Part shown: positions 18,459 to 25,786 of the stretch, one piece after another
Layout of the letters: each line of letters starts with the position of its first letter
Numbering within the stretch: the stretch's first letter is position 1
Assembly (NCBI GenBank): GCA_052161885.1
Contig: CP197396.1
Coordinates: forward strand, 4,464,001-4,528,000
Length of the DNA: 64,000 nucleotides
Origin: QKTW01 sp052161885
GTDB taxonomy: Bacteria > Bacteroidota > Bacteroidia > Chitinophagales > Chitinophagaceae
Direction: 5' to 3'
Program-made: the position numbers and the translations under genes
Notes under the pieces: model-generated
What the model was told of the DNA's origin: nothing
Database searches by the model: none
Seen by the model: only the letters and a program-made list of their open reading frames with translations

Positions 18459-19268
18459 TTATCGATGAAGTATCCCGGACAACAGCTTCATAAGGCGTAT
18501 CTGCAGCGGGCTATAATTTTTTTTGAGAAACAGCTCACCATTCTGTACCATCAGATCATTTTTCATGCCGGAACTGCCACCCATCAAGTGTACTACGGAT
18601 GTACCTGCAAAAAAATGTATTTCATACCCGAGCTTCCGGATATCCATACACCATTGTACGTCCTCATTATACATGAAGTAGGTATCATCCAGTTTATTGT
18701 CGGGCAGCCTGTTCAGCAATTCTTTCCGGAACATAAAATAGGTACCCCAGACCCAGTCTGCGCGCACCGTTTCATTATGATCAAAAAAGGCGCCGAGTAA
18801 AAAGCGGCCTGCTGCTTTTTTTGACATAAGCTTTTGCAGACGAAGGAGCTCTGCCAGCTGATATTTCACTGAGGGAAACCTTTGTGCGGCTGCCTGATGA
18901 CGTCCGTCAGGGAAGATAAGCCTGGCAGAAAGCACACCTGTTTGCGGATGTTCTTCCATGTACCGGAAAGTGGTAAACAGAGAATTTTCAGTGAGATAGG
19001 TGTCACTGTTCAACAGGAGAATATACTTACCGGATGCATACAAGATGCCGAGATTATTGCCACCAGAGAAGCCAAGGTTTTTTTCGCTTTTTACCAGTTT
19101 CAGTTCCGGGAAAACTGCTGCGAGCCTGTCCGGTTGTTCCTTGGTGCTGGCATTGTCTACAAGTATGATTTCATAAGTAATGCCAGATGTGTATTTAATA
19201 ACCGAACGGATACATTGTTCCGTCAGATCAAGCGTATTATAATTAATAATAACAACTGAAACATCCAT
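18459..19268 (-). CDS. Glycosyltransferase family 2 (rhamnosyltransferase-like)
   Basis: A 269-residue GT-A enzyme. VSVVIINYNTLDLTEQCIRSV, VDNASTK and LLLNSDTYL (metal site) are present, and the central WGTYFMFRKELL and YNEDVQWCMDIRKLGY segments are typical of rhamnosyltransferase-like family 2 proteins. The sugar itself is not certain. It overlaps the preceding acyltransferase gene by one base (TAATG). Confidence 0.88.
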   Translation of the reverse strand: MDVSVVIINYNTLDLTEQCIRSVIKYTSGITYEIILVDNASTKEQPDRLAAVFPELKLVKSEKNLGFSGGNNLGILYASGKYILLLNSDTYLTENSLFTTFRYMEEHPQTGVLSARLIFPDGRHQAAAQRFPSVKYQLAELLRLQKLMSKKAAGRFLLGAFFDHNETVRADWVWGTYFMFRKELLNRLPDNKLDDTYFMYNEDVQWCMDIRKLGYEIHFFAGTSVVHLMGGSSGMKNDLMVQNGELFLKKNYSPLQIRLMKLLSGILHR

Positions 19269-20365
19269 TATACAACAACTTTAAGAGGGATAGGTTCTGC
19301 TATTATACGGCTCTGCCGGTATTTTTCAAATGGGTTAATGATAAATTTATTTACAAGAACGGCGAAAATCAGGCAGCTTACAAGCGTAGGTAGTCCCGAG
19401 CCTAATGGTTTGGGAAAACTGTTGGCATTGATTATCAGTAGCATCATACAATGACTAAGATAAATGGGGTAGCAGAAATCACCGAGATATTTATCTGTTT
19501 TACTTTCTTTAAACGCACTGAACAGCGCCGGGCAGGAAATAAATATGCAGCCCAGAAAAACAAAATCTTTGTATGCAAAAGGTATATAGGTATATGATAT
19601 CATAAAGGCAATCAGGAAACCCAGCAGCAGTATACCCCATTTACGGCCGGGTAGGAGATTGATCAGGCTGAGATGATAGGCCAATATGCCCAGCAGGAAC
19701 CAAAAAAATTCCGTTGGAGCAAATCGGTAAATAATGAATCCATGTGTAGCATATCCGCCCACATATAGAGCAAGGCGTATCAGCAGTACCCCTCCTATCC
19801 ATAACATGATCTTTTTTATAGGGGCGGCAGAAACAAATGGTGCAAGGAGGTAGAAAACAAATTCAACAGCTATTGTCCACCCGATAGGTATCAGGAGAAC
19901 GTCCTGCAACTGGAGCTCTGTCTGGAGGCCAAGAAAAGAAAAATGGCCTGTTTGTTGACTGATACCAAAAAACGAAATTACATCCTGACCGATCATGAAA
20001 AAATTGGAAATAAAAACAATTACAAGACTGGTAAGGCTGGCCGGCTGGCTATGATAATGGTCCATGTAAAACTGGATCTTACCATAAGAGTGAAGTGTAA
20101 CGCCCATAACTACAGACAACATCAGTGTAAGGATGATAACTATAAGATACAGCGGGTAAAGACGCAGTAGTCTATTGGTGATAAAAAGATAATACGGCCT
20201 TTCAGTCTTTTGATACTTTTTGGTAAAGACCATAGCCATCAGGAAACCTGATATTATATAAAATGACTCAACTGCGGTATATCCGGGTACCAGGTGAATA
20301 CCCAATATAGGGCTTGAATGCACAATCACTACTGCAAGTGCAAGCAAAAAACGTATCGTTCCCAT
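19268..20365 (-). CDS. Acyltransferase 3 family membrane protein
   Basis: A 365-residue polytopic membrane acyltransferase. The N-terminus TIRFLLALAVVIVHSSPILG and the following GYTAVESFYIISGFLMA are family motifs. About ten helices follow and there is no extra periplasmic domain. It is the second such enzyme in the locus, so two different O-acylations of the glycan are plausible. Confidence 0.87.
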   Translation of the reverse strand: MGTIRFLLALAVVIVHSSPILGIHLVPGYTAVESFYIISGFLMAMVFTKKYQKTERPYYLFITNRLLRLYPLYLIVIILTLMLSVVMGVTLHSYGKIQFYMDHYHSQPASLTSLVIVFISNFFMIGQDVISFFGISQQTGHFSFLGLQTELQLQDVLLIPIGWTIAVEFVFYLLAPFVSAAPIKKIMLWIGGVLLIRLALYVGGYATHGFIIYRFAPTEFFWFLLGILAYHLSLINLLPGRKWGILLLGFLIAFMISYTYIPFAYKDFVFLGCIFISCPALFSAFKESKTDKYLGDFCYPIYLSHCMMLLIINANSFPKPLGSGLPTLVSCLIFAVLVNKFIINPFEKYRQSRIIAEPIPLKVVV

Positions 20366-20396
20366 TAGTTTGTAAGTGAGTGGGTTGGTAAAGTGT

Positions 20397-21266
20397 TTAT
20401 TTTTTGAGAAGTTTCCTGAGCCTTGATAGCCATATTGAGTTTTCTTTCATTAACTTGTACTTGGATGGCAATGGCAACCGATGGCTGTCCATCGATTTAA
20501 TCAGCTCTTTTATCGAGGCTCCAGGTATCAGTTCCAGAGTTGGCCATAATGCCGGCACTATGGGGTGAAAATTCCGGGCAGTTTTGTAATTGTCTGCGTC
20601 GAGTTTTTTCCACCATTCCAGGAATTCTACCGTATTAAAATCATTTTTATGTCCCCAGTTATTGATCTTTTCGGTTATTTCTTCCTGGGGCCTCGCCCAT
20701 GACTGGTGGATTATATAAAAAGGAGCTTTTATGTTAAACCACCCGCTTACTCTGCCATGTTGATATGCAGGAGCATTGGTAGCTATTGGGTTACCATCAG
20801 AAGAGTAAAAATCAGTATGGCTTATAGAGAGAAAGCCTTCGTTTACCTGTTTGAACAGGGTGATGTAGGGACACCAAATATTTACCTTCCGGGAGGTAGT
20901 TTGTGACCGCAGAAAATCTGTAAAACGGTCGAAATGCAAAAAATATTCATCTGCGTCAAGCTGTATGTGCCACCCACCCTCGCCCATAACGTCCGCCATC
21001 ATTTTTCGCTGCCGTACCTCATTTTCCATTGGTTTTAATGTACTTAGATGAAAATCTTCTTCCAGCAGCCGGATTTTTCCATCGGGGTCGAGATCTTGGA
21101 GCATGGCTTGAAATCCCTGCTCATTCCAGGAAAAATTATTGCCGGCCCAGCTTTTCCGGTCCTTATCCAGGCTCAGGCATATCGTGTCTGCGTCCTTATA
21201 TATGAGAGGAACAGAATATGCCAAAAGATGCCAGTCATATGCTACGCAAAAACCTACTTTAATCAT
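20397..21266 (-). CDS. Glycosyltransferase-like protein, GT-A type, family unclear
   Basis: A 289-residue soluble protein that I place only loosely. It resembles the family 2-like glycosyltransferases of the Glyco_tranf_2_4 type. HIQLDADEYFL at about residues 105-115 carries a D-x-D that would bind the metal and nucleotide sugar. The N-terminal GFCVAYDWHLLAYSVPLIY suits the first strand of such a fold. Its position among glycosyltransferases supports the role. It could act on an unusual acceptor. Confidence 0.6.
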   Translation of the reverse strand: MIKVGFCVAYDWHLLAYSVPLIYKDADTICLSLDKDRKSWAGNNFSWNEQGFQAMLQDLDPDGKIRLLEEDFHLSTLKPMENEVRQRKMMADVMGEGGWHIQLDADEYFLHFDRFTDFLRSQTTSRKVNIWCPYITLFKQVNEGFLSISHTDFYSSDGNPIATNAPAYQHGRVSGWFNIKAPFYIIHQSWARPQEEITEKINNWGHKNDFNTVEFLEWWKKLDADNYKTARNFHPIVPALWPTLELIPGASIKELIKSMDSHRLPLPSKYKLMKENSIWLSRLRKLLKK

Positions 21267-21297
21267 TTTATCAATTATATGTTTCCCGATAAAACAT

Positions 21298-21320
21298 CCT
21301 GTCTACGTAACGCAGACAGG
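21298..21320 (-). terminator. Intra-operon hairpin (terminator or attenuator)
   Basis: CCTGTCT (21298-21304) pairs with AGACAGG (21314-21320) and a small inner CG/CG stem closes the loop. The minus-strand stem starts 9 bases after the stop of the preceding gene and is followed by ATGTTTTATC, a weak U tract. It could reduce read-through to the downstream glycosyltransferases. Confidence 0.55.
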
Positions 21321-21329
21321 TATTTTTGT

Positions 21330-22328
21330 TCATTTCCGGGTAATCCAGCGTTTGGTATGGTATAAAACATCGCGCATAAATGTTGTGTCTTTCACAGCAC
21401 CTTTAAACAACGATTTTCCTACCCATTTGTATGCTTCCGTAAATTTATTTTCATTAAAAGCCTGTACTGCATTGTCTTTCATTGTAAATACATGATTATC
21501 AAAATAATCCGGCAGCATTTTAATCCATTCCATAACAATTTCCTGTTTACGGGAGCTGCTGGATTTACGAAATTCGTTATTGATACGTTTGGAAAGAAAC
21601 GTATCAATAATCTGTTTTTTAACCCTGTACCAGTAATGATATACTATGTCATCGCATGGTTGCAGATCAGTTCTCGTTTGTAATATTACAGAGAATGCAT
21701 ACTGCTCACTGGCATGGTTGGACGTAGGTGGGTAAAACTGATCCGTCAGTGCATACACGTCAGGAAGAAATGCTTTATGGGATTCGTGAAACAACATAAC
21801 GCCGGCGTTCCATGAGGAATATCCGGAGTCGATTTTTATGCTGCTGCCGTCTGCAAGTTTGAAAGAGTTGTTCTCGATGAGTTTAACAAATGCCTGGAAA
21901 GTTGCGCCACCTGGTAATGGAATCGTGTTAAGATATTCGAATTTATACTCCCACACATGCATGAAACTTTTTCCGGAGGTAAGTGTACCCATTACCGGCA
22001 CAGGGTCCGATATGAAAAACGTATCAGAATCAGCATATAAAATATTCCCTTTTACTGTCTGAAAGGTTTCTTCTATTAATGCGATTTTCATGCGGTGGAG
22101 AAAATCGATCCTGCCGCGCATCTGCTTTATTTTTTCCGGAGTAAGTTGTACATACGTTACGGTAAGGCCGGAAAAGTAAGGCTCAAACCAATCTGGATTA
22201 TCGGTAAATAAAAGCACATTTGTCTCGGCTGCAGGTATGCTGATATGTGCATAAAAACTGAGAATGGTGAGTACAGCCCTGCGGTACTCATTTTCCCTTC
22301 CAAAGCTCTGGAGTACTAGATTTATCAC
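21330..22328 (-). CDS. Putative glycosyltransferase of unrecognised family
   Basis: A 332-residue soluble protein. The N-terminal SFGRENEYRRAVLTILSFYAH and NILYADSDTFFISDP (about residues 90-105) resemble the DxD region of GT8-like and other GT-A enzymes, so a glycosyltransferase is the best guess. The start is a GTG at 22328. It overlaps the stop codon of an apparently decayed gene (GTGA), a sign of former translational coupling. No ATG lies near enough to replace it. Confidence 0.55.
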   Translation of the reverse strand: MINLVLQSFGRENEYRRAVLTILSFYAHISIPAAETNVLLFTDNPDWFEPYFSGLTVTYVQLTPEKIKQMRGRIDFLHRMKIALIEETFQTVKGNILYADSDTFFISDPVPVMGTLTSGKSFMHVWEYKFEYLNTIPLPGGATFQAFVKLIENNSFKLADGSSIKIDSGYSSWNAGVMLFHESHKAFLPDVYALTDQFYPPTSNHASEQYAFSVILQTRTDLQPCDDIVYHYWYRVKKQIIDTFLSKRINNEFRKSSSSRKQEIVMEWIKMLPDYFDNHVFTMKDNAVQAFNENKFTEAYKWVGKSLFKGAVKDTTFMRDVLYHTKRWITRK

Positions 22329-22499
22329 TTCATTTTTTTATCGAGAGTAAAAGAATCTTTTATTATCATTTTGAATACCCGAAAATGCCGGGTGACCTCA
22401 GATCTATAGAATATGAGATAACGCAATGCAGCGTACCTCTACAGCATATGGTTTTATTGCCCGACCTGTTGATCATCTTTTTCAGCCATAAATTGTATA
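22325..22499 (-). pseudogene. Frameshifted 3' remnant of a lost gene
   Basis: Between two glycosyltransferase genes the minus strand holds two protein-like fragments in different frames. The first, directly after the GT8 stop, reads YNLWLKKMINRSGNKTICC. The second, in another frame, begins RYAALRYLIFYRSE and ends FTLDKKMK followed by TGA. That TGA overlaps the GTG start of the next gene. The pattern fits the 3' end of a former gene, perhaps a glycosyltransferase, deleted upstream and frameshifted near 22440. The fragment is too short to name. Confidence 0.4.
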
Positions 22500-23408
22500 C
22501 TAGCGTTTGATGAGCCTCCAGGCTTTTTGCAAGATAGAACTTTTCATATAGTAATTTATGGCGTCTGTTTTGAGTCGTGCAGGAACTTTATTCCATGCAA
22601 AATCAATAACCGGGTTTGTGGATTTCAAAGGTGATTTTAGGAGATATTTTTTATATAAGCTGCGGTAAGGATGTTCACATAGATAATGCCAAGGCCTTTG
22701 TAAAGTAAAATGAAGGAGCGTTTTATCTTTGATAAATTCTTTTTTCTGCCCGGTATTCATGTGCAGTGGTATATAGGAGGTCATCAGGTTATATTTGATG
22801 GGCAGTTTTTTCCAATTATTCTGCAATACTGCATTCAGGGCGCACTGATCTACAAACCGTATTCTCTCCGGATATTGCAACAGGTAATCAAACGCTTTTT
22901 CTGAAATTTTTTGCGCTTTCCATAGTCTAAGGTTAATCAGTAACATCCCCGAATTAAAATACTGTTCGGGTTCGGTTATACCAATAAGCGGCTGTGTTTT
23001 TACATAATTATCATATACAGCGCCAACAGGATAATCCTCTATCTGCTCATTATATAGCTTTTCCAGGTCATTAACTACCAGCGTATCTGTATCTATGTAT
23101 AAAAGACGGTGCACATGCTCCGGTACCAGGAACGGGAAAAATAATCTATAATAAACAGCCATAGTCCAGTTATTGCTTAGTACAAAACGGGCTGCAAAAT
23201 CTTTATCTATTTCATAAAAATGTACAATACCACCCCGTACTGCTACAATACTTTTTATGGTTTCCAGCTGGTCTGCAGACACTCCTGTAGCAATACAGTG
23301 AATTTCGAGATTGTGGCCTTTGTTATTAGTAAGTATGGACGCTAATAATGCATGAAATTGCGGAAGATAATTCTGATCGAATGCTATGGCAATATGTATA
23401 TTATTCAT
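22500..23408 (-). CDS. Glycosyltransferase family 8
   Basis: A 302-residue GT8 enzyme of the LPS galactosyl/glucosyltransferase type. The N-terminal IHIAIAFDQNYLPQFHALLASIL and RLLYIDTDTLVVNDL carry the family start and the D-x-D metal motif. YFNSGMLLINLRLWK and FVDQCALNAVL are typical downstream motifs. Length is complete, so the decayed fragment behind it is not its own lost end. The start overlaps the wzt stop by 8 bases. Confidence 0.88.
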   Translation of the reverse strand: MNNIHIAIAFDQNYLPQFHALLASILTNNKGHNLEIHCIATGVSADQLETIKSIVAVRGGIVHFYEIDKDFAARFVLSNNWTMAVYYRLFFPFLVPEHVHRLLYIDTDTLVVNDLEKLYNEQIEDYPVGAVYDNYVKTQPLIGITEPEQYFNSGMLLINLRLWKAQKISEKAFDYLLQYPERIRFVDQCALNAVLQNNWKKLPIKYNLMTSYIPLHMNTGQKKEFIKDKTLLHFTLQRPWHYLCEHPYRSLYKKYLLKSPLKSTNPVIDFAWNKVPARLKTDAINYYMKSSILQKAWRLIKR

Positions 23409-24657
23409 AACTCATCTCCCCGTTCAATAGTATACTCCCCCATTTTAGGTCCGGGTTATTAATAAAACCTCCTGCCCGGTCATTGATTACTTCTACAGAT
23501 ATAGCATTGTCTATTACAGCCCACCAGCGAGCATATGGCTGGGTAAAATAAATGTCGAGTTTGTATTTTCCGGATCGTATAGACGGGAGCTGAATCCTGA
23601 ATGAAAAATCGTAAGTTCCCGGTTGAAGCGTTTTAGGTTCTTTGCAGGTAAAACCACCAAAACTTGCTACAATCAGGTCTTCTTTTTTCAGATGGATATC
23701 CACATCGAACTGGGTGGCTATATTCAACTTTACCTGCATTTTCACCTCCATTACATCTGATTCCAATACAAGATCACTGATTTCCTGTTTATTGATTTCC
23801 AGGTGTTTTATTTCTACGTCATGTGTGAAGTAGCGAATATTTTCTATCAGTGGTATACCCTGTACATGTATGTTATTATACAGATCAATGATGTCATTGA
23901 TACCGCCTTCACCAGCTAGCGTCCCATTTCGCAGCAATACCCCCCGGTCACAGATTGCCTTAAGGCTGGGAAGATTATGGCTAACAAATAAAACGGTACG
24001 GCCATCCTGATTGCTGACGTCTTTCATACGGCCCAGGCATTTGTTCTGGAATTCGGTATCACCTACAGCCAGTACTTCGTCTACAATTAATATCTCAGGC
24101 TCCAGAAAGGCTGCTACTGCAAATGCAAGTCGTACATACATACCGGAGCTGTAACGTTTAACAGGCGTATCTACATAACGTTCTACACCGGCAAAATCGA
24201 CTATTTCATCAAATTTCCGCTTAATTTCCGCTTTGGTCATGCCCAGGATGGCACCATTGAGAAAAATATTCTCACGACCGGTAAGCTCAGGGTGAAAGCC
24301 GGTTCCTACTTCAAGCAGGCTGGCAATCCGGCCGTTTATTTTTACATTACCGGTAGTGGGTTGTGTTACCTTGCTGAGGAGTTTAAGAAGTGTGCTCTTT
24401 CCCGCGCCATTGCGTCCTATAATGCCCAATACTTCGCCTTGTTTTACATCAAAGCTTACATCGTGCAGTGCCCATACATAGTCAGAATTCCCTTTGCTGG
24501 TCCGGTCATTCACTTCTCCGATCTTGGCAAAGGGGTCTTCTTTGCCGCGCATCTTTGCCCACCATCTGTTAAGATCATGGCTGATGGTGCCGGTACCTAC
24601 TTCACCAAGCCGGTAAAGCTTCCCAAGATTTTCAATTTTTATAGATATTCCGGACAT
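23401..24657 (-). CDS. wzt: Polysaccharide ABC exporter ATPase with C-terminal domain
   Basis: A 418-residue ABC ATPase. Walker A GRNGAGKST, the signature VKRYSSGMYVRLAFAVA, Walker B ILIVDEVLAVGD and the switch VSHN fill the first 250 residues. A further beta-rich region of about 165 residues follows, as in O-antigen Wzt proteins, whose C-terminal domain recognises a cap on the glycan. With Wzm it would flip the finished, undecaprenyl-linked chain across the inner membrane. A nested hairpin sits between wzm and this gene. Confidence 0.92.
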   Translation of the reverse strand: MSGISIKIENLGKLYRLGEVGTGTISHDLNRWWAKMRGKEDPFAKIGEVNDRTSKGNSDYVWALHDVSFDVKQGEVLGIIGRNGAGKSTLLKLLSKVTQPTTGNVKINGRIASLLEVGTGFHPELTGRENIFLNGAILGMTKAEIKRKFDEIVDFAGVERYVDTPVKRYSSGMYVRLAFAVAAFLEPEILIVDEVLAVGDTEFQNKCLGRMKDVSNQDGRTVLFVSHNLPSLKAICDRGVLLRNGTLAGEGGINDIIDLYNNIHVQGIPLIENIRYFTHDVEIKHLEINKQEISDLVLESDVMEVKMQVKLNIATQFDVDIHLKKEDLIVASFGGFTCKEPKTLQPGTYDFSFRIQLPSIRSGKYKLDIYFTQPYARWWAVIDNAISVEVINDRAGGFINNPDLKWGSILLNGEMSYE

Positions 24658-24730
24658 ATTAATATTACTCTATGCTTTCAGCACCCTTTTGGTGGGTTTC
24701 TTTTTTAATGTAAAATCAAAATCTGCAGAC

Positions 24731-24777
24731 TACAGTATAGTAGCCGCAATACTTTACGGGTATTGTATTATACTGTA
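24731..24777 (-). other. Nested hairpin across the wzm stop codon
   Basis: TACAGTATA (24731-24739) pairs exactly with TATACTGTA (24769-24777). Inside it CAATAC (24747-24752) pairs with GTATTG (24760-24765). The outer arm includes the wzm TAA (24768-24770) and the structure ends 73 bases before the wzt start. There is no U tract, so a processing or stabilising role is more likely than termination. Confidence 0.5.
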
Positions 24778-25634
24778 TCCATAAAGCTTTTTTCCACCTT
24801 GTTAAATACCAATGTGCCGATAAATAACAACACTATTGTAAACAATATGCTGTAAACCAGGTACATCCATTCAAAAGTGCCTGATCCGAGAAAGCCATAA
24901 CGGAATGTTTCTGTAATAGAGGTCATAGGGTTAGCCAGCAACAGCCATTTATATTTACCGTTTATACTACTAAGCGGGTAAATAACCGGTGTTGCATACA
25001 TAAGGAGCTGAACACCGAAAGTCAGCAGGAATATCAGGTCGCGGTACTTTGTAGTCATTGCACTAATTACCATGCCAAATCCAAGGCCAAGCCCTCCCAT
25101 GATCACTATAAGTAAAGGAGTAAGGGAGGCGTATATATTTGGGTGTATTTTGTTTGTAAATACAAGATAATATGCCCAGAACATCAGGAATAATACAAAT
25201 TGAATGCTCAATTTTACAAGATTGCTGAGTACTATGGATAAGGGCATAACAAGGCGGGGAAAATATACCTTGCCGAATACGGAGGCATTATCTTTAAAAA
25301 CGGTAGCAGTACGGTTAAGGCATTCGGCAAAATAATTCCATAAAGTAATGCCCGACATGTAAAAGAGAACTTGTGGAAGACCGTCTGTAGAAATGCCAGC
25401 TATATTCCCAAAAATGATAACAAAAGTAAGGGTAGTAAGTACCGGCTGCAGGAAAAACCATACAGGCCCCAATATTGTCTGTTTATAAGTAGCTACAAAA
25501 TCACGCCTTACCAGCAGTAGTAAAAGGTCTCTGTAACGCCATACTTCGCCGAGCTTTAAATCAAAAGTAGTTTTTGCAGGGGTAATTATTTCAGACCATT
25601 CTTCTTTATGTGGTAATTCCTTTTCTTGCAACAT
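24768..25634 (-). CDS. wzm: Polysaccharide ABC exporter permease
   Basis: A 288-residue ABC-2 type membrane protein with about six helices. WRYRDLLLLLVRRDFVATYKQ and LGPVWFFLQPVLTTLTFVIIF are characteristic of Wzm/TagG permeases. The ATG at 25634 is chosen over a TTG four codons upstream because a canonical promoter box covers that TTG, giving a very short leader. Its partner ATPase follows after 110 bases containing a stable hairpin. It forms the membrane pore for export of the complete glycan. Confidence 0.92.
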   Translation of the reverse strand: MLQEKELPHKEEWSEIITPAKTTFDLKLGEVWRYRDLLLLLVRRDFVATYKQTILGPVWFFLQPVLTTLTFVIIFGNIAGISTDGLPQVLFYMSGITLWNYFAECLNRTATVFKDNASVFGKVYFPRLVMPLSIVLSNLVKLSIQFVLFLMFWAYYLVFTNKIHPNIYASLTPLLIVIMGGLGLGFGMVISAMTTKYRDLIFLLTFGVQLLMYATPVIYPLSSINGKYKWLLLANPMTSITETFRYGFLGSGTFEWMYLVYSILFTIVLLFIGTLVFNKVEKSFMDTV

Positions 25635-25643
25635 AGATGGGCA

Positions 25644-25651
25644 CAAATATA
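25644..25651 (-). promoter_or_regulatory. Promoter -7 element of wzm
   Basis: The minus strand reads TATATTTG, an exact TAnnTTTG, 9 bases before the ATG at 25634, with a T-rich -33 region (ATTTT) 20 bases upstream. The terminator after the wzc-like gene lies just upstream, so wzm starts a new transcript. Confidence 0.6.
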
Positions 25652-25750
25652 GTTTAGGTTTTAAGTATTGTAAAATAAAATTATCATTACATCCTTAACA
25701 GATGCAGGCTCATCAATGTGCAGCTAATTTAATATGTGGGGCTGGAAGCA

Positions 25751-25781
25751 TTAAAAAAAGCCTGTGAAGATCACAGGCTTT
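25751..25781 (-). terminator. Terminator after the Wzc-like kinase gene
   Basis: AAAGCCTGTGA (25757-25767) pairs perfectly with TCACAGGCTTT (25771-25781). On the minus strand the stem is followed by a run of U. It ends the export operon just before the wzm promoter. Confidence 0.88.
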
Positions 25782-25786
25782 GGACG

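Noticed and set aside
22500..23408. GT8 gene considered truncated, with the following fragment as its lost end
   Set aside because: The 302-residue protein has all GT8 motifs and a normal length, so the fragment more likely belonged to a different gene.
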